This document shows positions 27,106 through 35,902 of a stretch of 49,235 nucleotides of DNA, piece by piece. The translations under genes were made by a program, and so were the position numbers. The stretch lies in NCBI GenBank assembly GCA_937928165.1, contig CALFVT010000021.1:1-49235 (forward strand), given 5' to 3'. How positions within the stretch are numbered: position 1 is the stretch's first letter; every line of letters starts with the position of its first letter. Origin of the DNA: an uncultured Caulobacterales bacterium (lineage in GTDB: Bacteria; Pseudomonadota; Alphaproteobacteria; Caulobacterales; Maricaulaceae). The notes beneath the pieces were generated by a model. It was given only the letters and a program-made list of their open reading frames with translations, did not search any database and was not told the DNA's origin.

Positions 27106-27132
27106 AATAAATTAATATATAAAATTACGCCG

Positions 27133-29571
27133 TCATATTTTCGATGGGGCATACGGCTTAAGTAAAAAAGCCATCGGAACATGAGGCAAGTAATGCTCGC
27201 AAGCAGACATTAAAAGCAAACGATTAATCGTATGATCTTGAATGCCTAGAGTGGGAAATAAACACTCAATTTTACCTGCTTTAATCGGCATATTATTTTT
27301 CTTAAAGTATTTCTGAGCTTTCGTATGAGAGCGTTTGAACTTTGCTGCCAGACTATTTTCTAGATTTGGCTTTGCACCTCTCTCATGTACAAACTGCAGG
27401 TACTTAAAAGATTTAGACATAATGCCGTAATAATCTTTACATGCAAATTCTGACTTTAATTGATCGTAAACTGTAGGGTCTGGAGGAAACGAAAAGCGAT
27501 TAGTCTCAATCGCGACTTTTAGGTCATTCAGCTTATCCATAGCAATTAAACGTGAATAAACAGCAGCAGATTGTATTTCTTTCCATCGATGCGGACTATC
27601 GGTGATAATACAACCGCCAATAGCCTGCGCTAAGTACATAGCTATTTCAAAATTTGGAGCCAATTGAAACAAATTCATTTGACCACCTTGATTTTGAAAC
27701 CCCTCATTATTGAGGTCTAGCAACGGATAGCTCTCTTTCAACCGTTGAATATATGCTAAGGTCAGGCCGCGTTTTGCTTCACTCATTTCACCACTATGAT
27801 TGCTAATTTTTTTCAATAAAGTTGAGTTAGGTAACATGAGTTGTGTCATCTTATGAAAATCCTCAATCAATTTCATTGATCGAGGGTCATCCTGAACTTT
27901 TAGATTTAGGTGTTTGCTGCGTTCCTTTGCTATATGCAGTGTCTGTCTTTGAAGGTGATGATCAAAAAAACAGGGGTCTGGAACAAGATTAACAACACCA
28001 ATCTCAACGAGTGGCATAATCGTTATAAAAGACAGAACAGACTTTAGGAATTCCAACCTAAACTGCTCAGGCTTTTCAATAGGGTTAAATTCTTTACTTA
28101 CGCATTTGGGATGCATGAATGGATGTTGGATTATTATTTCACCAAAATATAATGAAGCCCCAAGAGCAAATTCAATAATGTATTCTGGATGCATGATGCC
28201 TGTATAAACCGCTCTTGGCTCTCCATCTGGTTTTGGAAGCAAAGCAAAAATATCTGTTTCTAATGGCCAAAGTGCATCAAATAAGCTGTAAACCTCGCTT
28301 ACACTCTCATTTGTGAGTTCTTTTCTAACCGTGAGCCAATCTTTAGTCTCGTTTATTTGAAGAATGTTACCAATACCATTCATCAAATGTATATTACGTT
28401 CTCGAATACTAAGTTCGCTCCAGCTTGGGCGAAGATTTACAGGCTTGCCTTTACAACAATCCTTGTAGGATTTGCCAGACCCACAACCACAATAGTCATT
28501 TGGTTTTAGCGGCTTTGTGACCTTAGGCTTTTGAAGAAAATCTCTTTCCTTTTCAGTACGGCCATAAGCATCTTGGTAATGCACACGACCATTATCAAAC
28601 TTTGCATATATCTCACCCCCAAAAAGCATTAGACCATCAACAGGTGGACGCAAGCTATGCCGAAATTCTGACCAAGGCCTTGAAATATGTTTTTCAGGAT
28701 ATAACCAATTCTCTTCACCAGCAGCGATATATCTTTTAGCGCGAGATTTAATAATAGAGTTAATCGCCATAACGTCTTCATCACCTAGGTAGCGTAATTT
28801 TATAAATGCATCGGTTCTAACCATGCTGTTTTTAAAATGCCTTGAAAATGTTCGTTTTTTAAGCGGGTCGCAATCTGCCTCCTCTGCGTATTCTAAATTT
28901 GTCAGTATGAGACAAAAGTCTCGGTTTAAAGGGAATATGGTTTGCGACGCTTTGAGAGTAATTGATGGATCATGGGGATATTTTAGCTGAGTATCCTTTA
29001 AAGGAAGCCCGTGATTGTAAACTGTAACGGGATGGTCGCTTAAAATAAATTTAACGCCCGCCTTCTCAGCTGAAACAATTTCCCTAACGCCTTCTGACCA
29101 AATGGAGCAATGCATCATCTGAATAGCTTGCATTTCATACATGAGCTGATTTTGGTTCATGTAAGGATATTGTTGACGAAGCCAGTCTAAACCCTTTGGA
29201 GTACGTATTTTTTGAGTGTCGATATATTTGAATAATGTTTCAAAGTTTTGATGCCATTGATGCTTATCATTCGTGCAAAAAGCACGCACAGCTTTTGCAC
29301 CTTTAGTATCAATGTCCCCAAATAATTTCTTCTCAATCTCGTCGTTTACCTCACCCAGAAAGAAAGTGGAGTATAGATCAGTTTGATAAAAACAGCGAGA
29401 AACAGGGGCATCAGGAAAAAAAGACTTAGGAGTAATTTTTCTACCATTCGGAAGTATTTTAATATCCGGAGTAAGATCAAGATAAACAAGCGAGCTTCTA
29501 TTAGGTTCTATAAAACCTTTTTGATACCATTTTGGGACATAATGATTGTCTCTGCTTTTTGACATTATCAC
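27133..29571 (-). CDS. DUF4238 protein with SEC-C zinc motif and large C-terminal region
   Basis: An 812-aa protein. The N-terminus opens with RDNHYVPKWYQKGF and later FILSDHPVTVYN, the two hallmarks of DUF4238, which typically precede a putative nuclease-like core. Near residues 358-375 lies CGCGSGKSYKDCC, a SEC-C zinc-binding motif (C-x-C-x8-CC), here in the middle of the protein rather than at the end. Residues 376-812 are a helical domain of unknown family (HPEYIIEFALGASLYFGE, LMPxNSTLLKK). It is the first gene of a two-gene unit with the downstream membrane protein. DUF4238 proteins are frequent in mobile and defence regions. Confidence 0.75.
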   Translation of the reverse strand: MIMSKSRDNHYVPKWYQKGFIEPNRSSLVYLDLTPDIKILPNGRKITPKSFFPDAPVSRCFYQTDLYSTFFLGEVNDEIEKKLFGDIDTKGAKAVRAFCTNDKHQWHQNFETLFKYIDTQKIRTPKGLDWLRQQYPYMNQNQLMYEMQAIQMMHCSIWSEGVREIVSAEKAGVKFILSDHPVTVYNHGLPLKDTQLKYPHDPSITLKASQTIFPLNRDFCLILTNLEYAEEADCDPLKKRTFSRHFKNSMVRTDAFIKLRYLGDEDVMAINSIIKSRAKRYIAAGEENWLYPEKHISRPWSEFRHSLRPPVDGLMLFGGEIYAKFDNGRVHYQDAYGRTEKERDFLQKPKVTKPLKPNDYCGCGSGKSYKDCCKGKPVNLRPSWSELSIRERNIHLMNGIGNILQINETKDWLTVRKELTNESVSEVYSLFDALWPLETDIFALLPKPDGEPRAVYTGIMHPEYIIEFALGASLYFGEIIIQHPFMHPKCVSKEFNPIEKPEQFRLEFLKSVLSFITIMPLVEIGVVNLVPDPCFFDHHLQRQTLHIAKERSKHLNLKVQDDPRSMKLIEDFHKMTQLMLPNSTLLKKISNHSGEMSEAKRGLTLAYIQRLKESYPLLDLNNEGFQNQGGQMNLFQLAPNFEIAMYLAQAIGGCIITDSPHRWKEIQSAAVYSRLIAMDKLNDLKVAIETNRFSFPPDPTVYDQLKSEFACKDYYGIMSKSFKYLQFVHERGAKPNLENSLAAKFKRSHTKAQKYFKKNNMPIKAGKIECLFPTLGIQDHTINRLLLMSACEHYLPHVPMAFLLKPYAPSKI

Positions 29572-29590
29572 TCATTTTTAAGTTTAAACT

Positions 29591-30181
29591 TTAAATGGGT
29601 TCGCCTGCATTAATTTCAACCCAACACAACCTTTCCGCCAGTTGCTGCTCTTCAGTTCCAACAGCTTGGCGATAGATGGCCGTTGTTTCAAGTTTTGTGT
29701 GTCCCATCCAGCGTTGTAGGACGGGTTGAGGGATGCCTTTCGCATCGGCATGTACGCCAAAATAATGTCGGGCACCTTTGGCGGTGGCTTGTGCGCCTTC
29801 AATGCCTGCGTCCAGCATAAGCTTTTTTATCCGTCGCCATGCGGTGGTACGTGAAAAATCAAAAATTGGCGTTTCCGGTTCATTTGACAGGCTTTGAAGT
29901 AAGCCGATAAGTTTTAGCGGGATGGGTACATGCCGCCACTCCACCCGCCCCTTGCGGCGCTTTAGAGTACGAAAACGTACCACACCCTCACCCGTTTCGA
30001 CATGGATCGGCATAACGCCCAAGGCTTCTGAAATCCGGCACCCTGTGAGGCACAGTAACAGGCATAATGCGAGAGTCGGCAGATCGGCTTTCATCGCCTC
30101 GGCAATGAAGCGTTCGCGCTCATTTACGGTGAGGTATTTTCTCTCGCCTGTGGTCGTGTAAATACTATGCGTGGTTTGCAT
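29591..30181 (-). CDS. Short tyrosine recombinase (catalytic domain only)
   Basis: Taken from the ATG at 30181, which has an AGGAGA site; upstream codons extend into the inverted-repeat region and are unlikely. The 196-aa protein has only the catalytic domain: GCRISEAL (first Arg), KGARHYFGVHA (Arg-His, the first His of HxxR lost) and LQRWMGHTKLETTAIYRQ (His and Tyr nucleophile). The lack of an N-terminal core-binding domain and the length match the FimB/FimE inversion recombinases. It faces a 126-bp segment with perfect 16-bp inverted repeats. Alternatively it is an ordinary cassette integrase. Confidence 0.82.
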   Translation of the reverse strand: MQTTHSIYTTTGERKYLTVNERERFIAEAMKADLPTLALCLLLCLTGCRISEALGVMPIHVETGEGVVRFRTLKRRKGRVEWRHVPIPLKLIGLLQSLSNEPETPIFDFSRTTAWRRIKKLMLDAGIEGAQATAKGARHYFGVHADAKGIPQPVLQRWMGHTKLETTAIYRQAVGTEEQQLAERLCWVEINAGEPI

Positions 30182-30210
30182 CTTTGTCTCCTGTTTCAAC
30201 TTTGCACCCA

Positions 30211-30226
30211 AATGAGCCATTCTGTT
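30211..30226. repeat. Left arm of 16-bp inverted repeat beside recombinase
   Basis: AATGAGCCATTCTGTT, whose exact reverse complement occurs at 30353-30368. The flanks beyond 16 bp do not match. It starts 30 bp upstream of the recombinase start codon. Confidence 0.85.
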
Positions 30227-30352
30227 GCAACCCTGAAACAAACAGTGACGGCTATTTCCCTCAATTTTTAGCATTTGAACGGCAATGTCCCGAAATTGGC
30301 GCAAATCGACTCCATTAAGGGCGATTTAACGCTCAGCCTGTTACATATCCGA

Positions 30353-30368
30353 AACAGAATGGCTCATT
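30353..30368. repeat. Right arm of 16-bp inverted repeat beside recombinase
   Basis: AACAGAATGGCTCATT, exact reverse complement of 30211-30226. It encloses a 126-bp spacer (30227-30352) and lies 58 bp before the small ORF at 30427. Confidence 0.85.
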
Positions 30369-30426
30369 CTGTATCTTCGCAGACGGCGCACAGCTCGCGT
30401 CGGTCGCAGAAGGAACTCCTCCCAAA

Positions 30427-30597
30427 ATGTCTAAGTATAAATTTGAAGGCCAGCTCAATAATGGCCGCACGATCATAGTCCATCACCATGAAGAAAACCC
30501 ATCTACGGAAGCTTTAAAACGCATCGCAGAACAAACCATAGCTGGTGTAGCCGCGCATATGATTGTCAGGTTTGTTTCTAAAGGCCGTATGAAATAA
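30427..30597 (+). CDS. Small protein, 56 aa, unknown
   Basis: ATG at 30427 with a GGAACTCC-like leader; it encodes MSKYKFEGQL, a His-rich HHH patch and a basic C-terminus. The stop overlaps the ATG of the next gene by one base (TAATG), indicating translational coupling with the secreted protein downstream. No family is recognised. Confidence 0.6.
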   Translation: MSKYKFEGQLNNGRTIIVHHHEENPSTEALKRIAEQTIAGVAAHMIVRFVSKGRMK

Positions 30598-31244
30598 TGC
30601 GCCACCTCTTATTAGGCCTCGCCTTCGCCAGCCTCACGGCTGGCAGGGCATTTGCGGGTGAATTGACGCCCGAACGTATCACCGAATTGAAAATAGTGCA
30701 GCTAAAGGGCATCCCCTACGGTGATGATTGGAATATCCGCGTGAAACGAGATAATTGTGCAACGGGGCGTTCGCACGAGATACGACTAGAACTCAATGCA
30801 GAAGGTAACCCTCAACCGCCTACGAATGTGTATTGCCGTTACCTCTTGCGAGAATTTGGTAAGCGCGGTCTTGTAAATGATTATTACGCACAAATCGCGC
30901 ATCAAAAAGGTGAACCATTAGAGACCATCACAACTAAAGTCGTTACGCAACAATATGAACGTATCCGTACTGCTATTAAGTCAGAGCGTGACACCTATAC
31001 GGACATGAAGGACAATCCATATCCTCTAACATGCGCATTGGCCTATGATGTTGGGTACGCTTATGGTTTCACTAATCCGTATGCAGATGACTTTCCCAAC
31101 CTCACCGAAGTTAAAGCGAATGGAATTGCGCGGGACTGTTTTTCAGAAAACCCAGCGGGGCGTAAGCGTCACGGGTATGCGGCGGGTGTATTTCATGGAC
31201 GGGTCGATGCACATAATCCAGATGCACCTTTCGTGCTGTATTAG
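30597..31244 (+). CDS. Secreted/periplasmic protein, unknown
   Basis: A 215-aa protein with a clear signal peptide (MRHLLLGLAFASLTAGRAFA, cleavage after AFA). The mature part has four cysteines (RDNCATG, VYCRYL, LTCALAYD, ARDCFSE) that could form two disulfides. No domain is recognised. It is coupled to the 56-aa ORF and ends 1 bp from the convergent gene at 31246. If the nearby recombinase flips a promoter, this pair would be the natural target. Confidence 0.7.
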   Translation: MRHLLLGLAFASLTAGRAFAGELTPERITELKIVQLKGIPYGDDWNIRVKRDNCATGRSHEIRLELNAEGNPQPPTNVYCRYLLREFGKRGLVNDYYAQIAHQKGEPLETITTKVVTQQYERIRTAIKSERDTYTDMKDNPYPLTCALAYDVGYAYGFTNPYADDFPNLTEVKANGIARDCFSENPAGRKRHGYAAGVFHGRVDAHNPDAPFVLY

Positions 31245-31245
31245 G

Positions 31246-32103
31246 TTAGAAGCTGATACCCATATCTGATTTTTCATGTTGCGTCGCAGATTGTGACGGT
31301 GTGAAGCTATCTCCATTATCGACTTCAGCCACGGTCAATTCTCGACTTTCGGTTTGGATATTTTTGACAACGGCTCCCATATCCATTTCACCATCTTGGG
31401 ATAATGCATCAGCATGATACGCAGCTCTATCTGTTAGCTGCTCCTTTATCTTCTCGTGTTCCAGTCCCGCCTCTTTCAAATCCGCCTTGGCTTGTTTGAC
31501 GGTTTCAATCAGCTCGGCTGCGCCGTCAATATTCCGCACGGCAGGGTCATTCAGCAGATCGTCAAGGTCGCCTGTGTAAGTGACCAGAAGATTATACTGC
31601 TCCTCAAGCAGTTTCCGGCGCTCTTTATCGGTAAGGTCTTCACCTTCAAGCTGTGCCGCGATATCACGTAGACGGTCAGTCTGCGCATTAAGCGCTTCCA
31701 GCTCCTCCGTCTTGCCTGCTTGGGTTAAGACATTGCTTAATTGAGATTGGAACGCCTCACCCAATAAACTCCCTTGAATATCATTCAGGTTATTTTGCAA
31801 CGCCTCAAGCGCAGCTTGCCCGGCCAAAATAGCTGCAATTGCTGTATTCTGATCTTTCTTGTTCGGTTGGGTGCTGACTTGGCTCAGTAGCCCCGACACA
31901 CTGGCTTCAATTGCAGCCATCGCAATCGGCACACCTGCATTGACGCCGGCACGCAGGGCAGAGATCATCGCGATTTTGTCAAAGATCGCACCGCCTATGT
32001 CGGTATTATCAGCAGGAATATTGGCAAGCTGCAACCGCAGTGCATTTTCCATGCTTTCAAGCTGGTCATGCTGCTGCGCCAATGCGTCCTTAATCGACTC
32101 CAT
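31246..32103 (-). CDS. Coiled-coil protein, unknown
   Basis: A 285-aa acidic protein, predicted almost wholly helical, with long heptad-like stretches (about 85-235) and an Ala-rich, weakly hydrophobic patch at 45-75. No signal peptide. It may be a structural or partner protein of the gene upstream (32166-33452, same strand, 62 bp away). Function unknown. Confidence 0.55.
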   Translation of the reverse strand: MESIKDALAQQHDQLESMENALRLQLANIPADNTDIGGAIFDKIAMISALRAGVNAGVPIAMAAIEASVSGLLSQVSTQPNKKDQNTAIAAILAGQAALEALQNNLNDIQGSLLGEAFQSQLSNVLTQAGKTEELEALNAQTDRLRDIAAQLEGEDLTDKERRKLLEEQYNLLVTYTGDLDDLLNDPAVRNIDGAAELIETVKQAKADLKEAGLEHEKIKEQLTDRAAYHADALSQDGEMDMGAVVKNIQTESRELTVAEVDNGDSFTPSQSATQHEKSDMGISF

Positions 32104-32165
32104 TCAATCCTATTGATCGGTTCAATAATAGTATCTCATGGTTGCCGTTAAGATTTCGTTAAGAC

Positions 32166-33452
32166 TCATTTTGTTATTTTGTCAATGTATCCCTTTAAAC
32201 GTTGAATATAGTCTTGATAATATTCAAGCGCTTGGAAGTCCGTCTGAAAGCCACTGACAGTAGTTGAACATATTTTTTCTCTTGCGGGAGCTTTCATTTC
32301 TTCGCAAGCATACCAGAACCCTTTTGTGTACTCTTCCCATTTATCATCGCGCCATCGTTTATCTTTTGATTTACAATTAGCTGTATAATTTGTGCTTTCA
32401 TCATCATCACTTACTCTGACGGCACAATTTGGTGCAGTATTTTGAGGGTTGAAAAGAGATATTCCATTATCACGAATACAAGTTTGAAGGCACTTATTAG
32501 GCTTTTCAGTCGAAGATTTTCTTCTACAAGCTCCGCTTACAGACGTCGTACGCCTTCCAATGGTTTGCGTATATCCTCCACTACCACTTGTTCGAATTTT
32601 CATTGTACCAAAATATGTAAGTTTGCTACCAAAGTTTCTTGGTTTAGGTTTGTATACTCCGTCATAATTCGTAAGGTCAAAAACTACCAACTTATCAGTA
32701 TTAATATTTTCAAGACAAAAATTCTTTATATTTTGCGTACGGGTTTTATAATCGCCAATCTCTGTAAACACATAGTTTAAATAATTTTCATACTCTTTAA
32801 GACTATCAGAATTGATGGTTACAGTTTTTGGGTTCATTCTGTAAAAGTCAATATGCTGTACCCATGTTGGGTCAGGATACTCTTCAGCACTATTGAAGCG
32901 TCGAGGGTCTCTAATAGAATCCATTATGAGTGTATCTATAATGGTTCCGTGTTCACATATAGAATCTGAATAAGTATTTAGCTTAAGTAAAAATCCAATT
33001 TGTTCCTTTTTCGATAATTTGCATAAAGCGTTAGCAGAATGTTTAATATTATTTTTCTGTAAAAACATGATCAATGAATTACTTCTTTGACGCACGGCAT
33101 GACGCCATAATTCATCGTGATCATTTGCGTCCACGTTTAATTCAATAACGGTTAGCAACTGGATAAGTCTTTGGTCGTTTTCGTTAAATGCTTTTCGCCA
33201 CAATCTAGGGTGAAGGGATAATCCTCTGGCTTGCACTTCGTTGATTGCACTATCTCGTTCAGTGAAAACACTAGAAGTTTCAGATTTGAGAGTGGGGAAA
33301 ATATGGTAAAAAGGTAAAGAAACAAATGCCCACATTGCATCATTGAAAATGCCGATGAGTAAAGCGCCTAAAAGACTAGCTAAATATAATTTTCGGCTTT
33401 GTTGCCCTTTGGCTTTTTTCTTTTTTCCCTTCTTTTTTTTGTTAGTGGCCAC
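32166..33452 (-). CDS. Single-pass membrane protein with Cys-rich C-terminal half, unknown
   Basis: A 428-aa protein starting with a Lys-rich patch (KKKKGKKKKAKGQQSRK) and one membrane helix (about 22-45), so the N-terminus should be cytoplasmic and the rest periplasmic. The part from residue 140 has at least ten cysteines and a GSGGYTQTIGRRTTSVSG segment. AT-rich, typical of recent acquisition. No family is recognised. Confidence 0.6.
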   Translation of the reverse strand: MATNKKKKGKKKKAKGQQSRKLYLASLLGALLIGIFNDAMWAFVSLPFYHIFPTLKSETSSVFTERDSAINEVQARGLSLHPRLWRKAFNENDQRLIQLLTVIELNVDANDHDELWRHAVRQRSNSLIMFLQKNNIKHSANALCKLSKKEQIGFLLKLNTYSDSICEHGTIIDTLIMDSIRDPRRFNSAEEYPDPTWVQHIDFYRMNPKTVTINSDSLKEYENYLNYVFTEIGDYKTRTQNIKNFCLENINTDKLVVFDLTNYDGVYKPKPRNFGSKLTYFGTMKIRTSGSGGYTQTIGRRTTSVSGACRRKSSTEKPNKCLQTCIRDNGISLFNPQNTAPNCAVRVSDDDESTNYTANCKSKDKRWRDDKWEEYTKGFWYACEEMKAPAREKICSTTVSGFQTDFQALEYYQDYIQRLKGYIDKITK

Positions 33453-33592
33453 AAAGTAAAATCCTATACGTTTTCACTAAGCTATAAGATGGAAATTTAT
33501 CGAAAACAACCATTGACGCATTTAATTGCTGTATGTAGCTCCTGATAGATTACTTGAATAAAACATGAATGATAGTTTTATAGCCGCAATCT

Positions 33593-34105
33593 CTAAAAAC
33601 CCCAAAATAGATGCTGTTCTCTGTAACCCGTTTCAATGACTATAAGGTCATTAATAGTCATATCCCGTGCCATTTTCTCATAGTCGATATAATAAATCAG
33701 ACTCTCGGGAATGTCGGTCATGTCTTCAGTGAGCTCTTGCGCATAGTCGGCGACGCTTTCATATTGGCCGATATAGTGATCTTGCAACGCAGTCTCGGCG
33801 CTGTCTTTATCACCTCCCATATGCTCAATCAGTTTTGCGCCCATCTCGCCATGTTCTTCGATAAAGGCGGCTAGGCCTGCAATGGTTTCAAAGGATGTAT
33901 ATTCACTGATATAGAGACCTTCAAAACCTTCAAAATCGTGAACTGCCCATTCTTCTGCCCTCTCGATAGGGGATACGGCCAGCATGGCTTTTGTTTCCTT
34001 CCAAATATGGTCTACGTCTTCGGTCGCGTCAATCCAGCGGCCATGCAGGATGCCGTTATTGTAAGCGGCTAGGCATGCGACATAGATACGGATGGGGTTT
34101 TGCAT
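33593..34105 (-). CDS. ardA: Antirestriction protein ArdA
   Basis: A 170-aa acidic protein matching ArdA: IYVACLAAYNNGILHGRWID at the start, then WAVHDFEGFEGLYISEY and the C-terminal YYIDYEKMARDM. ArdA mimics DNA and blocks type I restriction enzymes, protecting incoming conjugative DNA. I start at the ATG at 34105 (GGAGAGAAAT just upstream); the longer frame would add about 35 residues of unrelated sequence. It sits 1.8 kb from the relaxase, fitting early expression after transfer. Confidence 0.92.
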   Translation of the reverse strand: MQNPIRIYVACLAAYNNGILHGRWIDATEDVDHIWKETKAMLAVSPIERAEEWAVHDFEGFEGLYISEYTSFETIAGLAAFIEEHGEMGAKLIEHMGGDKDSAETALQDHYIGQYESVADYAQELTEDMTDIPESLIYYIDYEKMARDMTINDLIVIETGYREQHLFWGF

Positions 34106-34241
34106 ATTTCTCTCCTTGGAGTTTGGGTTCATGATGAACCCTTGCCCTTCGGCGAGAACGGGTGTGCAAACGGCGTGAAAAATCGATGCGCTATGGTGCG
34201 GGCGCAACAAAGTGAGCCACGGTTAAGTGTCTATTTTTTAC

Positions 34242-34264
34242 AAAGTGCGCTGAGGGCGAAGCCC
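34242..34264 (+). promoter_or_regulatory. AAGTGCGC motif plus hairpin, possible nic-like site
   Basis: AAAGTGCGC (34242-34250) resembles the IncQ/MOBQ nic core TAAGTGCGCCCT and is followed by a GGGC-GAA-GCCC hairpin. It is 1.6 kb from mobA and the match is short, so this is only one of two oriT candidates. Confidence 0.3.
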
Positions 34265-34402
34265 TAAGTCTATTTCTAAGAACAGTGTCCAAAACGAATG
34301 AGGAATTTGGCAAAGCTGGATAAAACTGATTGTGAGTGAAGAACTTCCGTGTTAACGGAAAGTCCAATTTCGCAACCAAGAGCATGCAAGAAAGAGGGAC
34401 AC

Positions 34403-34687
34403 ATGATTGATTATAGAATAATCGCGCCTGCAGCGGCTGTTGGAAGTAAATTACTTTTGAAGGCTTTTTTCATAAGCAAAATGGCAGGACTGAAAGCTGC
34501 GATCGCCCATTATGCGGGTGCTCAAGCAGCAAATATATCAGTCACTGTTCTGGCAGCAGGTGCTGCGGCTGCATATTGGGAAAAGAATGTAAAAGGAAAC
34601 TCTGACGACCGTGCGATTCAAGCGGCTATGTCGAAGGGAATGTCAGAGGAAGCCGCAAGAGCCGTTGTAAGGTACATTATCGAGTGA
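34403..34687 (+). CDS. Small Ala-rich protein with hydrophobic segments, unknown
   Basis: 94 aa from the ATG at 34403 (GAGGG before it). Residues 7-20 and 30-55 are alanine-rich and hydrophobic, the tail is charged (KGMSEEAARAVVRYIIE). It ends 11 bp into the convergent gene 34677. Function unknown. Confidence 0.55.
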   Translation: MIDYRIIAPAAAVGSKLLLKAFFISKMAGLKAAIAHYAGAQAANISVTVLAAGAAAAYWEKNVKGNSDDRAIQAAMSKGMSEEAARAVVRYIIE

Positions 34688-34988
34688 AGTCTTGATCGAC
34701 ACCTCGGCGGTCTAATCCCGCAGTAAACCCGTTGGAATAACCTGAATTCTCGGCTTGGAGAGAATGGCATTTTTGCATAAACCCAAGTAATCCTCCAGCT
34801 CCTACTCCGACTAAAATCGTACTTGAAGCCAGAGGTCTTTTTGTGATTTTGAGTCCTGTGCCAACGACTATCGCGCTTATTAAGCCTGTAACCGTACCAT
34901 TTCTAAGGCCCTCGTCGAAAATACTTGCTTCATCGTGCAACTTGTAACCACTTATTCTTTCGGTCCAAATCTTATTATTGTCTTCCAT
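34677..34988 (-). CDS. Small membrane protein, unknown
   Basis: 103 aa with two glycine-rich membrane helices (TVTGLISAIVVGTGL and STILVGVGAGGLLGF), which would form a helical hairpin. No family recognised. Overlaps the convergent gene 34403-34687 by 11 bp. Confidence 0.55.
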   Translation of the reverse strand: MEDNNKIWTERISGYKLHDEASIFDEGLRNGTVTGLISAIVVGTGLKITKRPLASSTILVGVGAGGLLGFMQKCHSLQAENSGYSNGFTAGLDRRGVDQDFTR

Positions 34989-35106
34989 CGCTTAAAAACC
35001 ACAATTATTCTATTAGTAACTTTAACAAATATAGCATAAGATCGGAATTTAAATGTTACAATTTAATGAAGATAGCAAGCATACAACTTGAGCTAGTTCG
35101 TGATTT

Positions 35107-35502
35107 TTATGGTGCGATGTTGGCCAATCTGAGTTTCAGCTCTTTTCTATCATCATCATCAATTATAATTTGGAGCAAAGTCAGCAGCTTTCCATGTAAT
35201 TTATCGAGATATTTGTACTCGTCGCCATCCTCCTCCATTTCTTCGACAACATCGATGATATAATTCATAGCTGTCTCAATATTGTACAGTAGATCTTCCA
35301 TCGACTCCCTATAATCATCACTGCCTTTTAAACTCATCATTTTTTCTCCGGCAGATTGGATCGCATCGACAACTTCCAAAAGGCATTTCTCATCAATAAA
35401 TTTTTCTATGGCATCTTTAAATTCCTGAAGGACGTCCCAACAATTATCTGAAGCTTCCATTCGCGCTATTGCACGTCTTGCCTCTCTTGTTTCCTTGGTC
35501 AT
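35107..35502 (-). CDS. Acidic helical protein, unknown
   Basis: 131 aa, predicted all-helical, acidic (clusters DVVEEMEEDGDEY and IIDDDDRKE), with no signal or membrane segment. It might be a DNA mimic or a partner protein, but nothing in the sequence decides. It lies between the small membrane protein and the oriT-like region. Confidence 0.55.
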   Translation of the reverse strand: MTKETREARRAIARMEASDNCWDVLQEFKDAIEKFIDEKCLLEVVDAIQSAGEKMMSLKGSDDYRESMEDLLYNIETAMNYIIDVVEEMEEDGDEYKYLDKLHGKLLTLLQIIIDDDDRKELKLRLANIAP

Positions 35503-35902
35503 TTGAACTCCTGTTACGACACCGACTTATTTTGCTTCCGTGTTTGGATACAAGCGCTTCGGCCTTTATACAATTGCAGATATTTGCTGTCTACGGAGTT
35601 ATGATGCTGTGAGAATATGCTTGGTTTAAGCCCCTCATGGCGTATAAATGAGCCGTGACCCATCGACGGAACGATGGCGGCGGCGAGAGCTGCTTTAGCC
35701 CTTTATGGCGATTGAATAACTCAAAATCCTATCGCTCGATGTGGTAGGGTTTTGACCGAAACGTGCCTCTCATTATGCGCTGACCTCTCCTCTGACGCTG
35801 GCCTGTTCACGTGCTTTGGCAAAGCCAATGCGTATACGTGAACTTTAGGGGTTGTGTGAGAAAGGGGTTTTTTCGCCATATGCTTGTATGGTATAATGGG
35901 CT
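35503..35902. other. 400-bp region upstream of the relaxase, oriT candidate
   Basis: No gene. It contains a nested inverted repeat: GTTCACGT (35805-35812) pairs with ACGTGAAC (35836-35843), enclosing GCTTTG-G-CAAAGC (35813-35825). Relaxase recognition sites usually sit next to their gene and contain such a dyad beside a nick site, so this is the stronger oriT candidate. No known nic consensus is visible. Confidence 0.5.
35889..35897 (+). promoter_or_regulatory. Extended -10 promoter of mobA
   Basis: TGGTATAAT, an extended -10, ends 5 bp before the mobA ATG, so the transcript would start at or beside the start codon and be leaderless. Confidence 0.55.
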
